DNA from: Aliivibrio finisterrensis_A
Lineage (GTDB): Bacteria; Pseudomonadota; Gammaproteobacteria; Enterobacterales; Vibrionaceae
Reading direction: 5' to 3' (one strand)
Assembly: GCF_004167675.1 (NCBI RefSeq)
Contig: NZ_SEZQ01000006.1
DNA: 64,000 nt
Each line of letters begins with the position of its first letter. The stretch's first letter is position 1. This document shows, piece by piece, positions 24,594 through 33,107 of the stretch. The notes beneath the pieces were generated by a model. The model searched no databases and was not told where the DNA came from. It saw only the letters and a program-made list of their open reading frames with translations. Position numbers and translations under genes: made by a program.

Positions 24594-26639
24594 ATGAAAC
24601 TAAGGCTTTTAACAGCTACGCTGATCTCTATAATCTTGATTCTTGTTCTTTCTATCGCCTTTTTATCTAAAGATGCACCTATAAACTCATCTAAAGAATC
24701 GCCTTCAATTAAAAAAGCCATTGAGTTAGTCCTTAACATTCAGTCAGCCCGTCGTGGTGAACATCTTGATTTTTTAGTCTCTGTTATCTCTGAGAGCCCT
24801 ACTTTACAAACAAAAAAATCAGATGCCTTCTATATTGAATTTCTTAAAGGCTATATAGCCTCAGCGAACAATCAGTTTAATCTAGCTGAAAAGCATTTTA
24901 ATCATGCTAAGCAATATATGTATACAGATCTTCCTGCACATGTACTCTCTCGTTTTTATTATGAAAGAAGTTATATTGAAATAAAGCAAAAACAGTACAA
25001 AAATTCAAAACTTAGCTACCAAAATGCAGAAAGTTTATTTAATTCAAACCAAGATTATAGCAAGACCTTTATCTCAATTTCATTAGGTCGAACTTATGAT
25101 CTTGCTCATGTTGAAAAAGGAAGCTTACTCAGTATTCAACAAGCTCAAAAAACTCTCGAATTTGCACAAGAAATCGAATACTCAGAAATGGAGCATGTCT
25201 ATTTCATTCTTGGTCTTTCTTATTGGAACAACAATCAAACCATTCTAGGTATTGATTTTAAATTAAAAGCACTAAACATTTACATAGAGAAAAAACAGTA
25301 TAGCGATATCGTTTATACCTTAACGGACATTGGTATCGATTATCTTTTTTTAAAAAACTATGACGAAGCGATTCGCCAACTAACACAAGCCCTTGAGTAT
25401 CAAACCAAAAATAACAGTACAGAGCCTGATGAGGCCTATTACATCGTATATAAGCTATATAGTGCTTACTTTCAAATAAATGATATTGAAAATGCAAAGC
25501 ATTACTTAGATGAGGCAGAGAGACTTCTTAGAGGCCAAAGTGACTCGATTGTTAAAGAAAACTTCCAAACGAACCAATTACTGTTAAAAGCAGAATATCT
25601 GTCGATTACCGGAAAAGCAGAAGAAGCACTTATGCTACTAACACAAGCCAGTGAGCGCCACGCAAATGGGCTTTCAAACAGTTTTTATCACTTTGACATC
25701 TCCTTATATAATACTTATGGTAAGGTTTACAATCACTTAGGGTTGTATAATAACTCTATTCATCACCACACTTTAGCAAAAGAGGCGATTCAAAAGCGTA
25801 AACTTTTTTACCTAGAAGATGAAACCTATTTTTATTTATATGATGCTTATCTAAAACAGAAAGACTACCAAAAAGCCGCTTTTTATTTAGAAAAAAGTCA
25901 CGCGGTAAAAGCAAAGCAATTGAATGATAATAACCAAGCACAAACTCAATTTTTACTTCACTCTTTTGATAATAAGAAGAAAGAAAATAGAATTCTAGAG
26001 CTTGAAAAAAACGCCATTAAGATAATGTTCTTCTCTGGTTTCCTGCTTTCTATCCTTGTCGTTATCGCTGCTTTTGTTCGAATTTTGTTCAGCAAAAACA
26101 AAAAGATCAATGCCCTTAATATTAAATTACATGAGCTTAGTTTAACCGACGGTTTAACAGCTGTACCAAACCGAAGAGCATTAGAACTGCACTTCTTAGA
26201 GAACAAGCAAGATGTAACTATTCGCTCTGTCATGATGATAGACATAGATTACTTTAAAAATTACAACGATACCTATGGTCATAAAAAAGGTGATGAAGCA
26301 TTAATCGATGTCGCTAAAGCGTTAAAAGAAAGCTGTAGAGAGAATGATTTTCTCGCTCGATTTGGTGGTGAAGAGTTTATTATTGTAATGAAGGATACCA
26401 ATAAAGCAGAATCAATAAAGATTGCCGAAAACATTCAAGCCAGTGTCGCGTCTTTATCTATTCCTCATAAGAACTCTGATGTGTCTTCTTTTATTACCTT
26501 AAGCATGGGGATTACAACCTACTCTGTTAATAAAGAAGATAGTGCAAATAATGAAAAGGCAATCATCAAAGCAGATAAGGCGTTGTACTATTCGAAGAAC
26601 AATGGCAGAAATCAAAACACTCACTTTTATGATATTTGA
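24594..26639 (+). CDS. TPR-sensor diguanylate cyclase (GGDEF)
   Basis: 681 residues. A membrane segment at about 5-25, a periplasmic array of tetratricopeptide-like repeats (about 80-440, for example YDEAIRQLTQALEYQTKNNS), a second membrane segment at about 477-500, and a C-terminal GGDEF domain. The active-site motif is GGEEF (about residue 590), with an intact inhibitory site RxxD (REND) five residues before it, so the enzyme should make c-di-GMP from GTP with product inhibition. The TPR array probably senses a periplasmic protein partner. Ribosome site weak. Confidence 0.93.
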   Translation: MKLRLLTATLISIILILVLSIAFLSKDAPINSSKESPSIKKAIELVLNIQSARRGEHLDFLVSVISESPTLQTKKSDAFYIEFLKGYIASANNQFNLAEKHFNHAKQYMYTDLPAHVLSRFYYERSYIEIKQKQYKNSKLSYQNAESLFNSNQDYSKTFISISLGRTYDLAHVEKGSLLSIQQAQKTLEFAQEIEYSEMEHVYFILGLSYWNNNQTILGIDFKLKALNIYIEKKQYSDIVYTLTDIGIDYLFLKNYDEAIRQLTQALEYQTKNNSTEPDEAYYIVYKLYSAYFQINDIENAKHYLDEAERLLRGQSDSIVKENFQTNQLLLKAEYLSITGKAEEALMLLTQASERHANGLSNSFYHFDISLYNTYGKVYNHLGLYNNSIHHHTLAKEAIQKRKLFYLEDETYFYLYDAYLKQKDYQKAAFYLEKSHAVKAKQLNDNNQAQTQFLLHSFDNKKKENRILELEKNAIKIMFFSGFLLSILVVIAAFVRILFSKNKKINALNIKLHELSLTDGLTAVPNRRALELHFLENKQDVTIRSVMMIDIDYFKNYNDTYGHKKGDEALIDVAKALKESCRENDFLARFGGEEFIIVMKDTNKAESIKIAENIQASVASLSIPHKNSDVSSFITLSMGITTYSVNKEDSANNEKAIIKADKALYYSKNNGRNQNTHFYDI

Positions 26640-26643
26640 ATAT

Positions 26644-26671
26644 AAAAAAGCCGAGTAACACTCGGCTAAAA
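26644..26671 (-). terminator. Terminator for the ChrR-like cupin gene
   Basis: GCCGAG (26650-26655) and CTCGGC (26661-26666) form the stem; on the minus strand it is followed by six T (opposite 26644-26649). Confidence 0.7.
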
Positions 26672-26757
26672 ATCATATATTGAGAGTTAGGGACAATCAA
26701 AATATGATTCTTAACCACTTTTCAGCATGAACTGATAAATTGTGAGATCATACCTTG

Positions 26758-27132
26758 TTATTTAGAGGATATACTTTGACTTGGAAATGAAACTTCCATA
26801 ACTAAACAGTCTTCCTCACAAATAAATGGACCATGAACTTCGCCCGGAGGACGACTGGCAAAATGACCAGCTTCCAACCATTGATTAAATGCCGTATCAT
26901 AAAGTCGACCTGAAATTATATATATTTCCTCGGGATAATCATGAGACTTTCCGCCAAAGCGTTTTGTATCAGCCCCAGCTTTAAACCGAGTCAACCGAGT
27001 GTAATCACCTGTGATTGAATCTATAGCAAGCGTTAATTGCTCTAGCATTCCACCACTGCCTTCGATAGGCTCCCATTTATCAATATGTTCTGTAGATAAC
27101 GTATTCCAATATGTTGCTGTATTTTTAGACAT
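26758..27132 (-). CDS. Cupin protein, ChrR-like
   Basis: 124 residues of cupin fold: YTRLTRFKAGADTKRFGGKS, HDYPEEIYIISGRLYD, then HFASRPPGEVHGPFICEE. The metal ligands H..E and a late histidine (GEVHGPF) match ChrR-type cupins. The ATG at 27132 follows GGAGG by 5 bases; the frame from 27144 starts on that site. It is immediately next to the first decayed attC, and may be the last gene of the cassette array or its left flank. Confidence 0.8.
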   Translation of the reverse strand: MSKNTATYWNTLSTEHIDKWEPIEGSGGMLEQLTLAIDSITGDYTRLTRFKAGADTKRFGGKSHDYPEEIYIISGRLYDTAFNQWLEAGHFASRPPGEVHGPFICEEDCLVMEVSFPSQSISSK

Positions 27133-27164
27133 TGTATCCTCCATGACACATAGCCACTGTATTA

Positions 27165-27219
27165 AGTCGTGATCGTTGTGAATCAGTCTTAAGCGCTGAA
27201 CTCCTTATATGCGTTAGGC
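27165..27219 (-). repeat. Partial attC relic
   Basis: CGTTGTGAATCAGTCTTAAG at about 27173-27192 matches the right arm of the intact attC sites to the right (GTTGCGAATCACTCTTAAA), and GTTAGGC at 27213-27219 fits the core box. The left arm is missing. It marks the left edge of recognisable attC material. Confidence 0.45.
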
Positions 27220-27269
27220 GTTAAATTAAGTACCTTATTATGCCTTTTAATTCGTAGGCTAAGAAAATA

Positions 27270-27404
27270 CTATTTATCGTTTTCTTTGCCCTGTAAATAC
27301 TCTTCGTACTTTCTAGAGACCCATTGATGAATATGAAGCCCAGTTTTACGAACAATAAACCAATCTATAGCAGCTAAAACAACAAAACCAATGATAGTTC
27401 CCAT
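27270..27404 (-). CDS. Small membrane protein of a cassette, 44 residues
   Basis: ATG at 27404 with GGAGG at 7-base spacing; the frame runs MGTIIGFVVLAAIDWFIVRK and ends GKENDK before TAG. The first 18 residues are a membrane segment and the rest a basic amphipathic tail. It is framed by two decayed attC sites (27165 and 27425), so it is a cassette gene. Function unknown; small membrane proteins of this kind can be toxins or regulators, but nothing here shows that. Confidence 0.6.
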   Translation of the reverse strand: MGTIIGFVVLAAIDWFIVRKTGLHIHQWVSRKYEEYLQGKENDK

Positions 27405-27424
27405 TAAGAATCCTCCATTATCTC

Positions 27425-27544
27425 AAATTAAGGTTCAAGCAACGCTACCACGAACCTAAACCATTGCGCCTTAAATATAATATACCAGAAGTAAGCATAC
27501 CTATTAGCCCAATTGCGCTTATCCCATAATTGTAATCGTTAACT
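27425..27544 (-). repeat. Degenerate attC site
   Basis: The stretch 27427-27475 (AAGCAACGCTACCACGAACC, then TAAACCATTGCGCC) follows the left arm of the attC at 37812 (GAGCAACGCAGACCACCAAACC, TAAACCATTGTGCC). The right end carries GTTAACT (27538-27544) as a core box. The right arm has diverged. Confidence 0.55.
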
Positions 27545-27555
27545 TCCTATTTCAA

Positions 27556-28020
27556 TTATTCACACCAATCATCACTTGCTACCGGACTAGAATAGTCTCT
27601 TTGTTCACCTTCTATTGATATTTTTTTACCGTTGTTAAATTCATACAAGTAGGCAACACATCCCTTATAAGAAGAAACCATTAATACCTCATAAACACCA
27701 TTTATTTTAGGGATAAATGTTGCAGTAATAGAACAAGATTTCACACCATTATAATCATCAAAACCATACCCAAATGTAAAACTTTGCTTTTCACCTCCTA
27801 AGAGAGTTAATTCTTTATATGAAAGTCTATCCACTTTACCGGCATTCTGTTTTCCAGTACAAAACTGTGCATCTTTATATATAAAAATTTCAGCATCACC
27901 TCTCCCTTGATTGGAAAATTTAATTGTTGCTACATTATTAGATATTGGCTCATTGTAAGGAGTCGACACACAGCCAGTTAACGTTAAAAGGAAAACTAAC
28001 TTAAACAATCGAGAAAACAT
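27556..28020 (-). CDS. Cassette lipoprotein, function unknown
   Basis: 154 residues. The ATG at 28020 (AGGTGA 5 bases upstream) begins MFSRLFKLVFLLTLTGCVST, a lipoprotein signal with lipobox LTGC. The mature part looks like a beta-sandwich (ATIKFSNQGRGDAEIFIYKD, SCSITATFIPKINGVYEVLM) with four cysteines (residues about 55, 95, 120 and last). I recognise no family. It is bounded by a degenerate attC downstream, so it is a cassette gene. Confidence 0.7.
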   Translation of the reverse strand: MFSRLFKLVFLLTLTGCVSTPYNEPISNNVATIKFSNQGRGDAEIFIYKDAQFCTGKQNAGKVDRLSYKELTLLGGEKQSFTFGYGFDDYNGVKSCSITATFIPKINGVYEVLMVSSYKGCVAYLYEFNNGKKISIEGEQRDYSSPVASDDWCE

Positions 28021-28192
28021 ATAAATCACCTGTAATATTATAAGAGAATGACCTATCAACTTATTAAGATCATAAAGTGTTTGGTTATCTTACAATCTGA
28101 CTATTAATTTTATCGATATAAAAGTGTGAACTCGTTCGAATATATAGTTCAATATAACAAGGGAAATTGATGACTTAAATAAAAGAAAACAC

Positions 28193-28221
28193 TGAATTAA
28201 GGAGTGAGCAACGCGTTAGGC
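28193..28221 (-). repeat. attC with internal deletion
   Basis: Left-arm sequence AATTAAGGAGTGAGCAACGC is joined directly to the right core box GTTAGGC (28215-28221), as if the middle of an attC had been deleted. The stop codon of the GNAT gene (28216-28218) is inside the box. Confidence 0.55.
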
Positions 28222-28728
28222 TGATAACTCTTTGACTAACTCGATATCATTGAGGACAACGTCATTTGCACGCTCTTTATTGGTTTCCCCCGTGGGAGCA
28301 AAACCTTGCTTTATATAGAAATTTAATGCACGTTCATTGCTATCAAGTGCCCACAACGAAATCTTTTTTGCTTTCAATATACGGAGCATGTCCTCACACT
28401 CATCGTAAAGCTCCTGACCAATGCCAGTAGCAATTTTATCAGGGTCGATATAAATCGAACTCAGTTCATATACATCAGTGCCTTTCAAATATTTAGGCTG
28501 TCCAAAGCACAAGAAACCAGTCAATCTGCCGTCACAATCCGCAACAAGAACTTCTGCTAGATTTCGTTCTATTGTGTTTAACCATAATTTCCGACGTTTT
28601 TCTAATGTATAGCTTTCGATAAAACGTTGAGGCATCAACCCACTGTACGCATATGCCCATGAGTTGACGTGTATATTTGCAATTTTTTCGACATCGCTTG
28701 GTAATGCCTTTCGAACTCTAAAATTCAT
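28216..28728 (-). CDS. GNAT-family N-acetyltransferase (cassette)
   Basis: 170 residues of GCN5-related acetyltransferase: N-terminal strand FRVRKALPSDVEKIANIHV, the core strand YELSSIYIDPDKIATGIGQE with a G-x-G acetyl-CoA loop, then SLWALDSNERALNFYIKQGF. The form resembles the family of small-molecule or protein acetyltransferases common in integron cassettes. Its TAA is supplied by the attC core box at 28215. Confidence 0.85.
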   Translation of the reverse strand: MNFRVRKALPSDVEKIANIHVNSWAYAYSGLMPQRFIESYTLEKRRKLWLNTIERNLAEVLVADCDGRLTGFLCFGQPKYLKGTDVYELSSIYIDPDKIATGIGQELYDECEDMLRILKAKKISLWALDSNERALNFYIKQGFAPTGETNKERANDVVLNDIELVKELSA

Positions 28729-28743
28729 GATTTCCCCATCTGC

Positions 28744-28760
28744 TTAACGCCGCGTTAAGT
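28744..28760 (-). repeat. attC 3'-end fragment
   Basis: CTTAACGCCGCGTTAAGT equals the outer end of the attC at 37812 (ATAACGCCGCGTTAAGT). The rest of that attC is gone, replaced by the decayed higA. Confidence 0.5.
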
Positions 28761-28945
28761 AATACCAGCAATAGTTTGTTCCCACATTGCCATCAATTTT
28801 ACTCGATTACTGTGAATGTGAGTTTTGAGAGTAACTTTACCCTCTGAATGCTCTTTAGCTTCAACAAGAGCTGAACTTGACTCTGAAAATAGATCACGAT
28901 TGCTCATTACGCCATGCCACCATAAAAGATTTTAAGTGTTTCTTA
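28755..28945 (-). pseudogene. Decayed second higBA toxin-antitoxin module
   Basis: The reverse strand carries the last 16 codons of HigB (KKHLKSFMVAWRNEQS, compare KKQLKAFMEAWRNEQS in the intact toxin), followed by a higA start at 28907 giving MSNRDLFSESSSALVEAKEH and SEGKVTLK. After residue 28 it departs from the intact HigA and stops at 50 residues, so it lacks the helix-turn-helix. The toxin catalytic part is missing altogether. It is a deletion remnant of the same module as 33108-33741. Confidence 0.75.
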
Positions 28946-29395
28946 GCCAGCATCTACCCGATAAAACGCATTGACTGGCTTTTCTACAAAATACGACCAC
29001 ACATGCTTAAACACTGCGTGTTGATTTGGAAATGGGGCCAACTCTAGCGCGTCTTCTAAACTACACCACTTATATTCTGTGTGTTCTTCATTTAGCACCA
29101 CTTCTTGCTCTGGTGGGCACATCACAACGAAAACAGGGATAAGCTGAATTACATTCACACTCGCTTCATAAAACTGCTCTAAAAACTGAGCATTATATAG
29201 GTTTGACACTTCAATTTGAGTCTCTTCCTTAAACTCACGAACGATAGCATCAATGCCAGTTTCATCTTCTTCAATTGAGCCTGCAACATGACACCAAAAG
29301 CCACCTTTTACTCTTTTCATGAGTAGCATTTTCACTTCGCCATCAATTTTAGATAATGCCACGCCTGACACTATTGATGTATTTAATGGGATCAT
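28943..29395 (-). CDS. NUDIX hydrolase (cassette)
   Basis: 150 residues with a complete Nudix box: G-x5-E-x7-REFKEET (GSIEEDETGIDAIVREFKEE), preceded by VKGGFWCHVA. The enzyme should hydrolyse a nucleoside diphosphate linked to some other moiety. Substrate unknown. The start has GAGG 5 bases upstream. Its 3' end fuses directly into the higB remnant, showing that the downstream attC has been lost. Confidence 0.88.
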   Translation of the reverse strand: MIPLNTSIVSGVALSKIDGEVKMLLMKRVKGGFWCHVAGSIEEDETGIDAIVREFKEETQIEVSNLYNAQFLEQFYEASVNVIQLIPVFVVMCPPEQEVVLNEEHTEYKWCSLEDALELAPFPNQHAVFKHVWSYFVEKPVNAFYRVDAG

Positions 29396-29469
29396 ATTAG
29401 CCTCGTAATTTGATATTTTATTGCCTTAACATTGAGGTAACTAATCCAGCACGTAACGTAAATGCGTGA

Positions 29470-29856
29470 TTAACCCCGATCGTCAAGCTTCCAAGGTGGG
29501 TTCAGACGATTTTCTCCAGCCCAATATAATTTTATTTTGTTTCCTGAAGGGTCACTTAATCCCGCTTCTTTCCACAGATAAGATTGCATTGTCAGCTCTT
29601 GAGAAAAGACTATACCTTTACTTTTTAGGGACTCTACCAATTGTTCGAGTTCTTCATGTTCAAAATAAATAACACCTCGACAATCTAGATCTCTTTTATC
29701 AGTATCAAGATAAATAGAGAATGTTGCATCACCATCAGGAAACGAAAAACGAGCATAATGCTCATCAGCAACAATTTGAGTTAACCCAAGGGTTTTATAG
29801 AAATCGACAGCTAAATTTATGTCATGAACTGCCAGGGTAACTTGATTAAAATTCAT
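29470..29856 (-). CDS. VOC-family (glyoxalase/bleomycin-resistance fold) protein (cassette)
   Basis: 128 residues in two beta-alpha-beta-beta-beta units: FNQVTLAVHDINLAVDFYKT, then GVIYFEHEELEQLVESLKSK and the closing DPSGNKIKLYW. The metal ligand positions of glyoxalases are partly kept (E at the end of the first unit, DPSGN motif). Substrate unknown. Good AAGGA ribosome site. Confidence 0.85.
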   Translation of the reverse strand: MNFNQVTLAVHDINLAVDFYKTLGLTQIVADEHYARFSFPDGDATFSIYLDTDKRDLDCRGVIYFEHEELEQLVESLKSKGIVFSQELTMQSYLWKEAGLSDPSGNKIKLYWAGENRLNPPWKLDDRG

Positions 29857-29923
29857 TTACTTTCCTTGTATAAATATCTACTACATTGTTTGTGGTTTTG
29901 CCAAATACCGATGTTAACTTGAA

Positions 29924-30073
29924 TCAAAAAAGACCCACTAAAAACACCGCTGAAATTAAACCTGTAAAAAAGCTCGGATAATGAAATGTATGCTTTTGTA
30001 AAGTAATGTATTCCCTTGCTAGTTCTTCTTGATAACTCTTGGACGCCAGTTCTTTTATGTAATTATTTTGCAT
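29924..30073 (-). CDS. Small membrane-anchored cassette protein, 49 residues
   Basis: ATG at 30073 with GAGG 9 bases upstream; frame MQNNYIKELASKSYQEELAR, then EYITLQKHTFHYPSFF, ending in a hydrophobic tail TGLISAVFLVGLF. It fills most of an otherwise empty 357-base interval between the VOC and ACT cassettes. No family recognised. Confidence 0.5.
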   Translation of the reverse strand: MQNNYIKELASKSYQEELAREYITLQKHTFHYPSFFTGLISAVFLVGLF

Positions 30074-30166
30074 AGCCTATCCTCTTACGTTTAATTTAGG
30101 ATAAGCATAAAACCTCAAGTTAAGTTTAGGTCAAATACATTTTTTAGGCGTAGAGATTACTTTTAA

Positions 30167-30212
30167 GCTAAACGCCAAACGATAGCGTTTTCTTAAATGT
30201 TTGTTGCTCAGC
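30167..30212 (-). repeat. attC-like relic
   Basis: GCTAAACGCC at 30167-30175 resembles the outer core of other attC sites (GCTAACGCC) and TTAAATGTTTGTTG near 30193-30206 resembles the inner end (TTAAATGCTTTGTTAG). The arms between are short. Weak. Confidence 0.3.
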
Positions 30213-30213
30213 A

Positions 30214-30609
30214 TTAAGCACTTAACTCTTCCAACGCTGATACTGCCGCTTCAGCTTTACTGGTTTGAACAAAGACATGGTCGTGATAATACGCCGCAAT
30301 TACATTAGCACTGATGCCCTTTGACGCCAACTTGCTTGCTACTGCTGCTGTAAGTCCAACAGCTTCTAAACTAGAGTGAACTGTCAGTATTATTTGGCTA
30401 TATGTGCCATCAAAAGACAAACCTGCTTTCTCAGCAACTGATTTCTCTAAAACCAGAGTTAGTCCCTCAGATTCGATAAATGTAGCAACTGGATTTAGTT
30501 CAACATAATCTGTAAGCACACCAGAAACAGTACAAAATACAAACTCTGACTCTATTAATTTAGGGCTCATCGAACGTAATAGTTCATCTAAATCTGTAAT
30601 CCCTGACAT
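30214..30609 (-). CDS. ACT-domain protein (cassette)
   Basis: 131 residues with two ACT-like halves (FVFCTVSGVLTDYVELNPVA; YSQIILTVHSSLEAVGLTAA, SANVIAAYYHDHVFV). Such stand-alone ACT proteins are common in integron arrays and are presumed ligand-binding regulators or amino-acid sensors. AAGGAG ribosome site. Function unproven. Confidence 0.8.
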   Translation of the reverse strand: MSGITDLDELLRSMSPKLIESEFVFCTVSGVLTDYVELNPVATFIESEGLTLVLEKSVAEKAGLSFDGTYSQIILTVHSSLEAVGLTAAVASKLASKGISANVIAAYYHDHVFVQTSKAEAAVSALEELSA

Positions 30610-30761
30610 ATTGATCTCCTTTTATATCGATAAATCTCAATAATAAATACTGTCCGATTAAAAAAGCGAAACATGACCGAAACCGCTTTTGTGGGTTTAC
30701 CACTTAACCCACAAAAACGTCACCGCGTCACTTTTAATGATTTAATTGCCCACTTAGCTGC

Positions 30762-31175
30762 TTACTCTCCACTTTCAAAGTGTGCAAAAACTTCCGCTCC
30801 CGTCATATTTTGTGTTTCATTTTTAAATTCGTAGTATTCGGGCTTTTCATCAATGAAGATTTGATGAGTTAACTTATAGTCATCCCCTGACGTCAATAAC
30901 CCAACAGGAAGATGATACTGATTATTTGGCACTAAAAAGTAAAACAAATGAGTACCACATTTACCGCAAAAACCTCTTTCAGCCCAATCTGATGACTGGT
31001 ACCTAACAACATTTGATTCACCGGATATTTTAACTGAATCAGCGCAATCAATGGCTAACATCGGACCGCCTGACCAATTTTGACACATACTACAATGGCA
31101 AGCCGCCAATTCGTTACTGGCGTACTCTACTTCCAACTTAACCGAGCCACATAAACACTTTCCTTTACCTTTCAT
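30762..31175 (-). CDS. GFA-family (glutathione-dependent formaldehyde-activating) protein (cassette)
   Basis: 137 residues with the zinc cysteine pattern of GFA/CENP-V proteins: GKCLCGSVKLEVEY, ACHCSMCQNWSG, RGFCGKCGTHLFYF. The founding enzyme condenses formaldehyde with glutathione; most relatives are uncharacterised and some are carbon-sulfur lyases. GGAGG ribosome site. Single-gene cassette. Confidence 0.88.
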   Translation of the reverse strand: MKGKGKCLCGSVKLEVEYASNELAACHCSMCQNWSGGPMLAIDCADSVKISGESNVVRYQSSDWAERGFCGKCGTHLFYFLVPNNQYHLPVGLLTSGDDYKLTHQIFIDEKPEYYEFKNETQNMTGAEVFAHFESGE

Positions 31176-31376
31176 GAATCCTCCATAATTTGATTAAGTA
31201 AATTAACGAGACTGTAGGATTTCTCCCTCGCCCATTCTCAACCAAGATCCTATCCACATTTCATCATAATAGAAGCTTGAATACACCAATAAGTAACCTC
31301 CCTGAGCTTAGAAGTATTAGTAATAAAAAAGCCTCAGCTTGAACGGAAACTCCAAAACTGAGTTATTAACACCATG

Positions 31377-32258
31377 TTAGCTGCGTTTCAAAATTGGTAG
31401 TACTTCTGCTGTTTCAGTATCTAGCATTTCCAAAACACTTTCAAAACCATGTATAGGTAACCAGCCTAATTTCTCACGTGCGGACGATGAATCATATACG
31501 CGATCTAAACTTTGAGGTAACTGCCAATTTCTTTGTTTAAATGCTAGTGCGATTTCAGGGCACTTACGCTTAATGACAGCTCCCGCATCAGTATATAGAG
31601 CTTCGCAATCAGAAAGATGAAAAGGTGTTACACCTGAGATGATAAAACGATTAAAACCGCTTAAACGTTTTTTCACTGCACATAAATGAGCATTTGCTAC
31701 ATCGCGAGCATCAATACCACGAGTAAGGCGAAAAACTGCCATTAAATCCGCAGGCTCAGGAAAGCATCTCGACATTTGGAGCACAGTCACTGGAAGCTGA
31801 AACAGATTTGAAATTTCTTCTAGCTTAGTCTCAGCCGCAATTTTACTTTTATGATAAATCGACTTGGGTTGTGGGATAACTTCCTCATCAACCCAACCTG
31901 CAATACTTTTAGGCGTCGAAGCATAGCCATATAACGCTGTTGTACTGGTAAAAATAAAGTGCTTAATACCTGCTTTTACGCCAGCCAAAGCCAGTTTTTC
32001 AGTCGCGTCTACGTTGATAGATTGAAACTCTGAATCAGATACTAATCCAACATGAGGGGCATGAAGAGCTGCTGTATGAATGATGACATCGATATTTTCC
32101 AGAACTCCATCCATCATTGCACTATCACGAATATCCCCCACGTAATCAGCTGTTGAGCAAGGCGTTTTATCAATGCCTACTACGTCATGTGTTCGCATTA
32201 ATTTAATATAGATTGCACGTCCAACTCTACCCGAAGAGCCTGTTACCAAGATTCTCAT
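31377..32258 (-). CDS. NAD-dependent epimerase/dehydratase, extended SDR (cassette)
   Basis: 293 residues. The nucleotide-binding motif TGSSGRVGRAIYIKL opens the protein, followed by the DxxD/N region (GDIRDSAMMDGVL), FTSTTALYGYAS and the catalytic Y-x3-K in SIYHKSKIAAE. It probably acts on a nucleotide sugar or similar substrate. The TAA lies in the attC-type core box GTTAGCT (31376-31382). It is longer than most cassette genes. Confidence 0.88.
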   Translation of the reverse strand: MRILVTGSSGRVGRAIYIKLMRTHDVVGIDKTPCSTADYVGDIRDSAMMDGVLENIDVIIHTAALHAPHVGLVSDSEFQSINVDATEKLALAGVKAGIKHFIFTSTTALYGYASTPKSIAGWVDEEVIPQPKSIYHKSKIAAETKLEEISNLFQLPVTVLQMSRCFPEPADLMAVFRLTRGIDARDVANAHLCAVKKRLSGFNRFIISGVTPFHLSDCEALYTDAGAVIKRKCPEIALAFKQRNWQLPQSLDRVYDSSSAREKLGWLPIHGFESVLEMLDTETAEVLPILKRS

Positions 32259-32292
32259 TTACGACACCTTACTCATTGTTGACCTCAAAGCA

Positions 32293-32388
32293 GCTAACGC
32301 CACCTTAAACACAAAACCCAACGATAGAATGAAAAAAGCCATGCGTTGGAAATCTGTTTTAATGCATTTTTATAATTTGTGGTTAAGA
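32293..32388 (-). repeat. attC site, about 96 bp
   Basis: Outer core GCTAACG (32293-32299) and inner core GTTAAGA (32382-32388) enclose paired arms CCAACG (about 32320) and CGTTGG (about 32344). The GNAT stop codon (32383-32385) is inside the inner core. Confidence 0.7.
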
Positions 32389-32913
32389 CAACACACATTC
32401 GTAGAAAATGACGCCATTGCCACCCTCTTGAGTTGCAACAAAACCAACTTTTTCAAGTAACTTTGCCGAAACTACATTTCCAATATCTACACCACCAATA
32501 AGTTTTTCTACTAATTGGTTATCACGACAGCTTTTAAGTAAACCAAATAATAACTCACTACCGTAACCTTGATGCCAACTAGATTCAGCTAATAGATAAC
32601 CTAAATGAGCTGTAGCATTATCTGATTCATAAAGGAAAACGAAACCAATAATCGGGTCAAAACCTTTACGTTTAACTGAAAACAAATGGCTTTCTGATAC
32701 CATTTTCAAAAGCCAGATTTCAGCATCCGATTCAGTATTAATGTCATGAAAATATGGAGGTAATGACCCAACAACTGAGGGAGAAAGTAAGCTAACAATT
32801 TCAGACAATAACTGTGATTTCAGCGATCCTGACGCCAAATAAGAGTCAACATTTTCAACCTCAAGTCTCGTTGTCGTAAATACTATAGATTTCAACTTTG
32901 AGATATTAATCAT
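32383..32913 (-). CDS. GNAT-family N-acetyltransferase (cassette)
   Basis: 176 residues of the RimJ-like GNAT sub-type: TTTRLEVENVDSYLASGS, then FSVKRKGFDPIIGFVFLY, LGYLLAESSWHQGYGSELL with the acetyl-CoA loop (Q/R-x-x-G-x-G/S), GVDIGNVVSAKLLEKVGF. Target unknown. AAGG ribosome site. Its stop codon is inside the attC inner core. Confidence 0.85.
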   Translation of the reverse strand: MINISKLKSIVFTTTRLEVENVDSYLASGSLKSQLLSEIVSLLSPSVVGSLPPYFHDINTESDAEIWLLKMVSESHLFSVKRKGFDPIIGFVFLYESDNATAHLGYLLAESSWHQGYGSELLFGLLKSCRDNQLVEKLIGGVDIGNVVSAKLLEKVGFVATQEGGNGVIFYECVLS

Positions 32914-32939
32914 ATTGTTACCTTAAAAAATCATAACGC

Positions 32940-33036
32940 CCTGAAGACCTTGAACTATTATCTCTTGCCGCAGAACGAGAGAATGAAGAAACGATTTCGG
33001 TAAACATCCATGACTTATAAGTTAGATTTCAAAAAG
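32940..33036 (+). pseudogene. relBE toxin-antitoxin remnant, opposite strand to the cassettes
   Basis: On the plus strand the frame from 32940 reads PEDLELLSLAAERENEET, then ISVNIHDL and TAA at 33018-33020, the C-terminus of a RelB antitoxin as I remember it from V. cholerae. Overlapping it, an ATG at 33010 gives MTYKLDFKK, the RelE N-terminus, and then the match is lost. The first 50 or so residues of RelB and nearly all of RelE are missing. It lies between attC-like core boxes at 32931 (TCATAACG) and 33107 (GTTATAG). Confidence 0.65.
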
Positions 33037-33107
33037 ATCGCACAATTTACTATAAAGAAGTGGCTACGGGCTTGTTCTACACCCGGGATTTAACGCTGGC
33101 TGCGCAG

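Noticed and set aside
26758..27132. Cupin gene as a certain member of the cassette array
   Set aside because: There is no attC after its stop codon; a normal terminator follows instead. It may simply be the flanking chromosomal gene.
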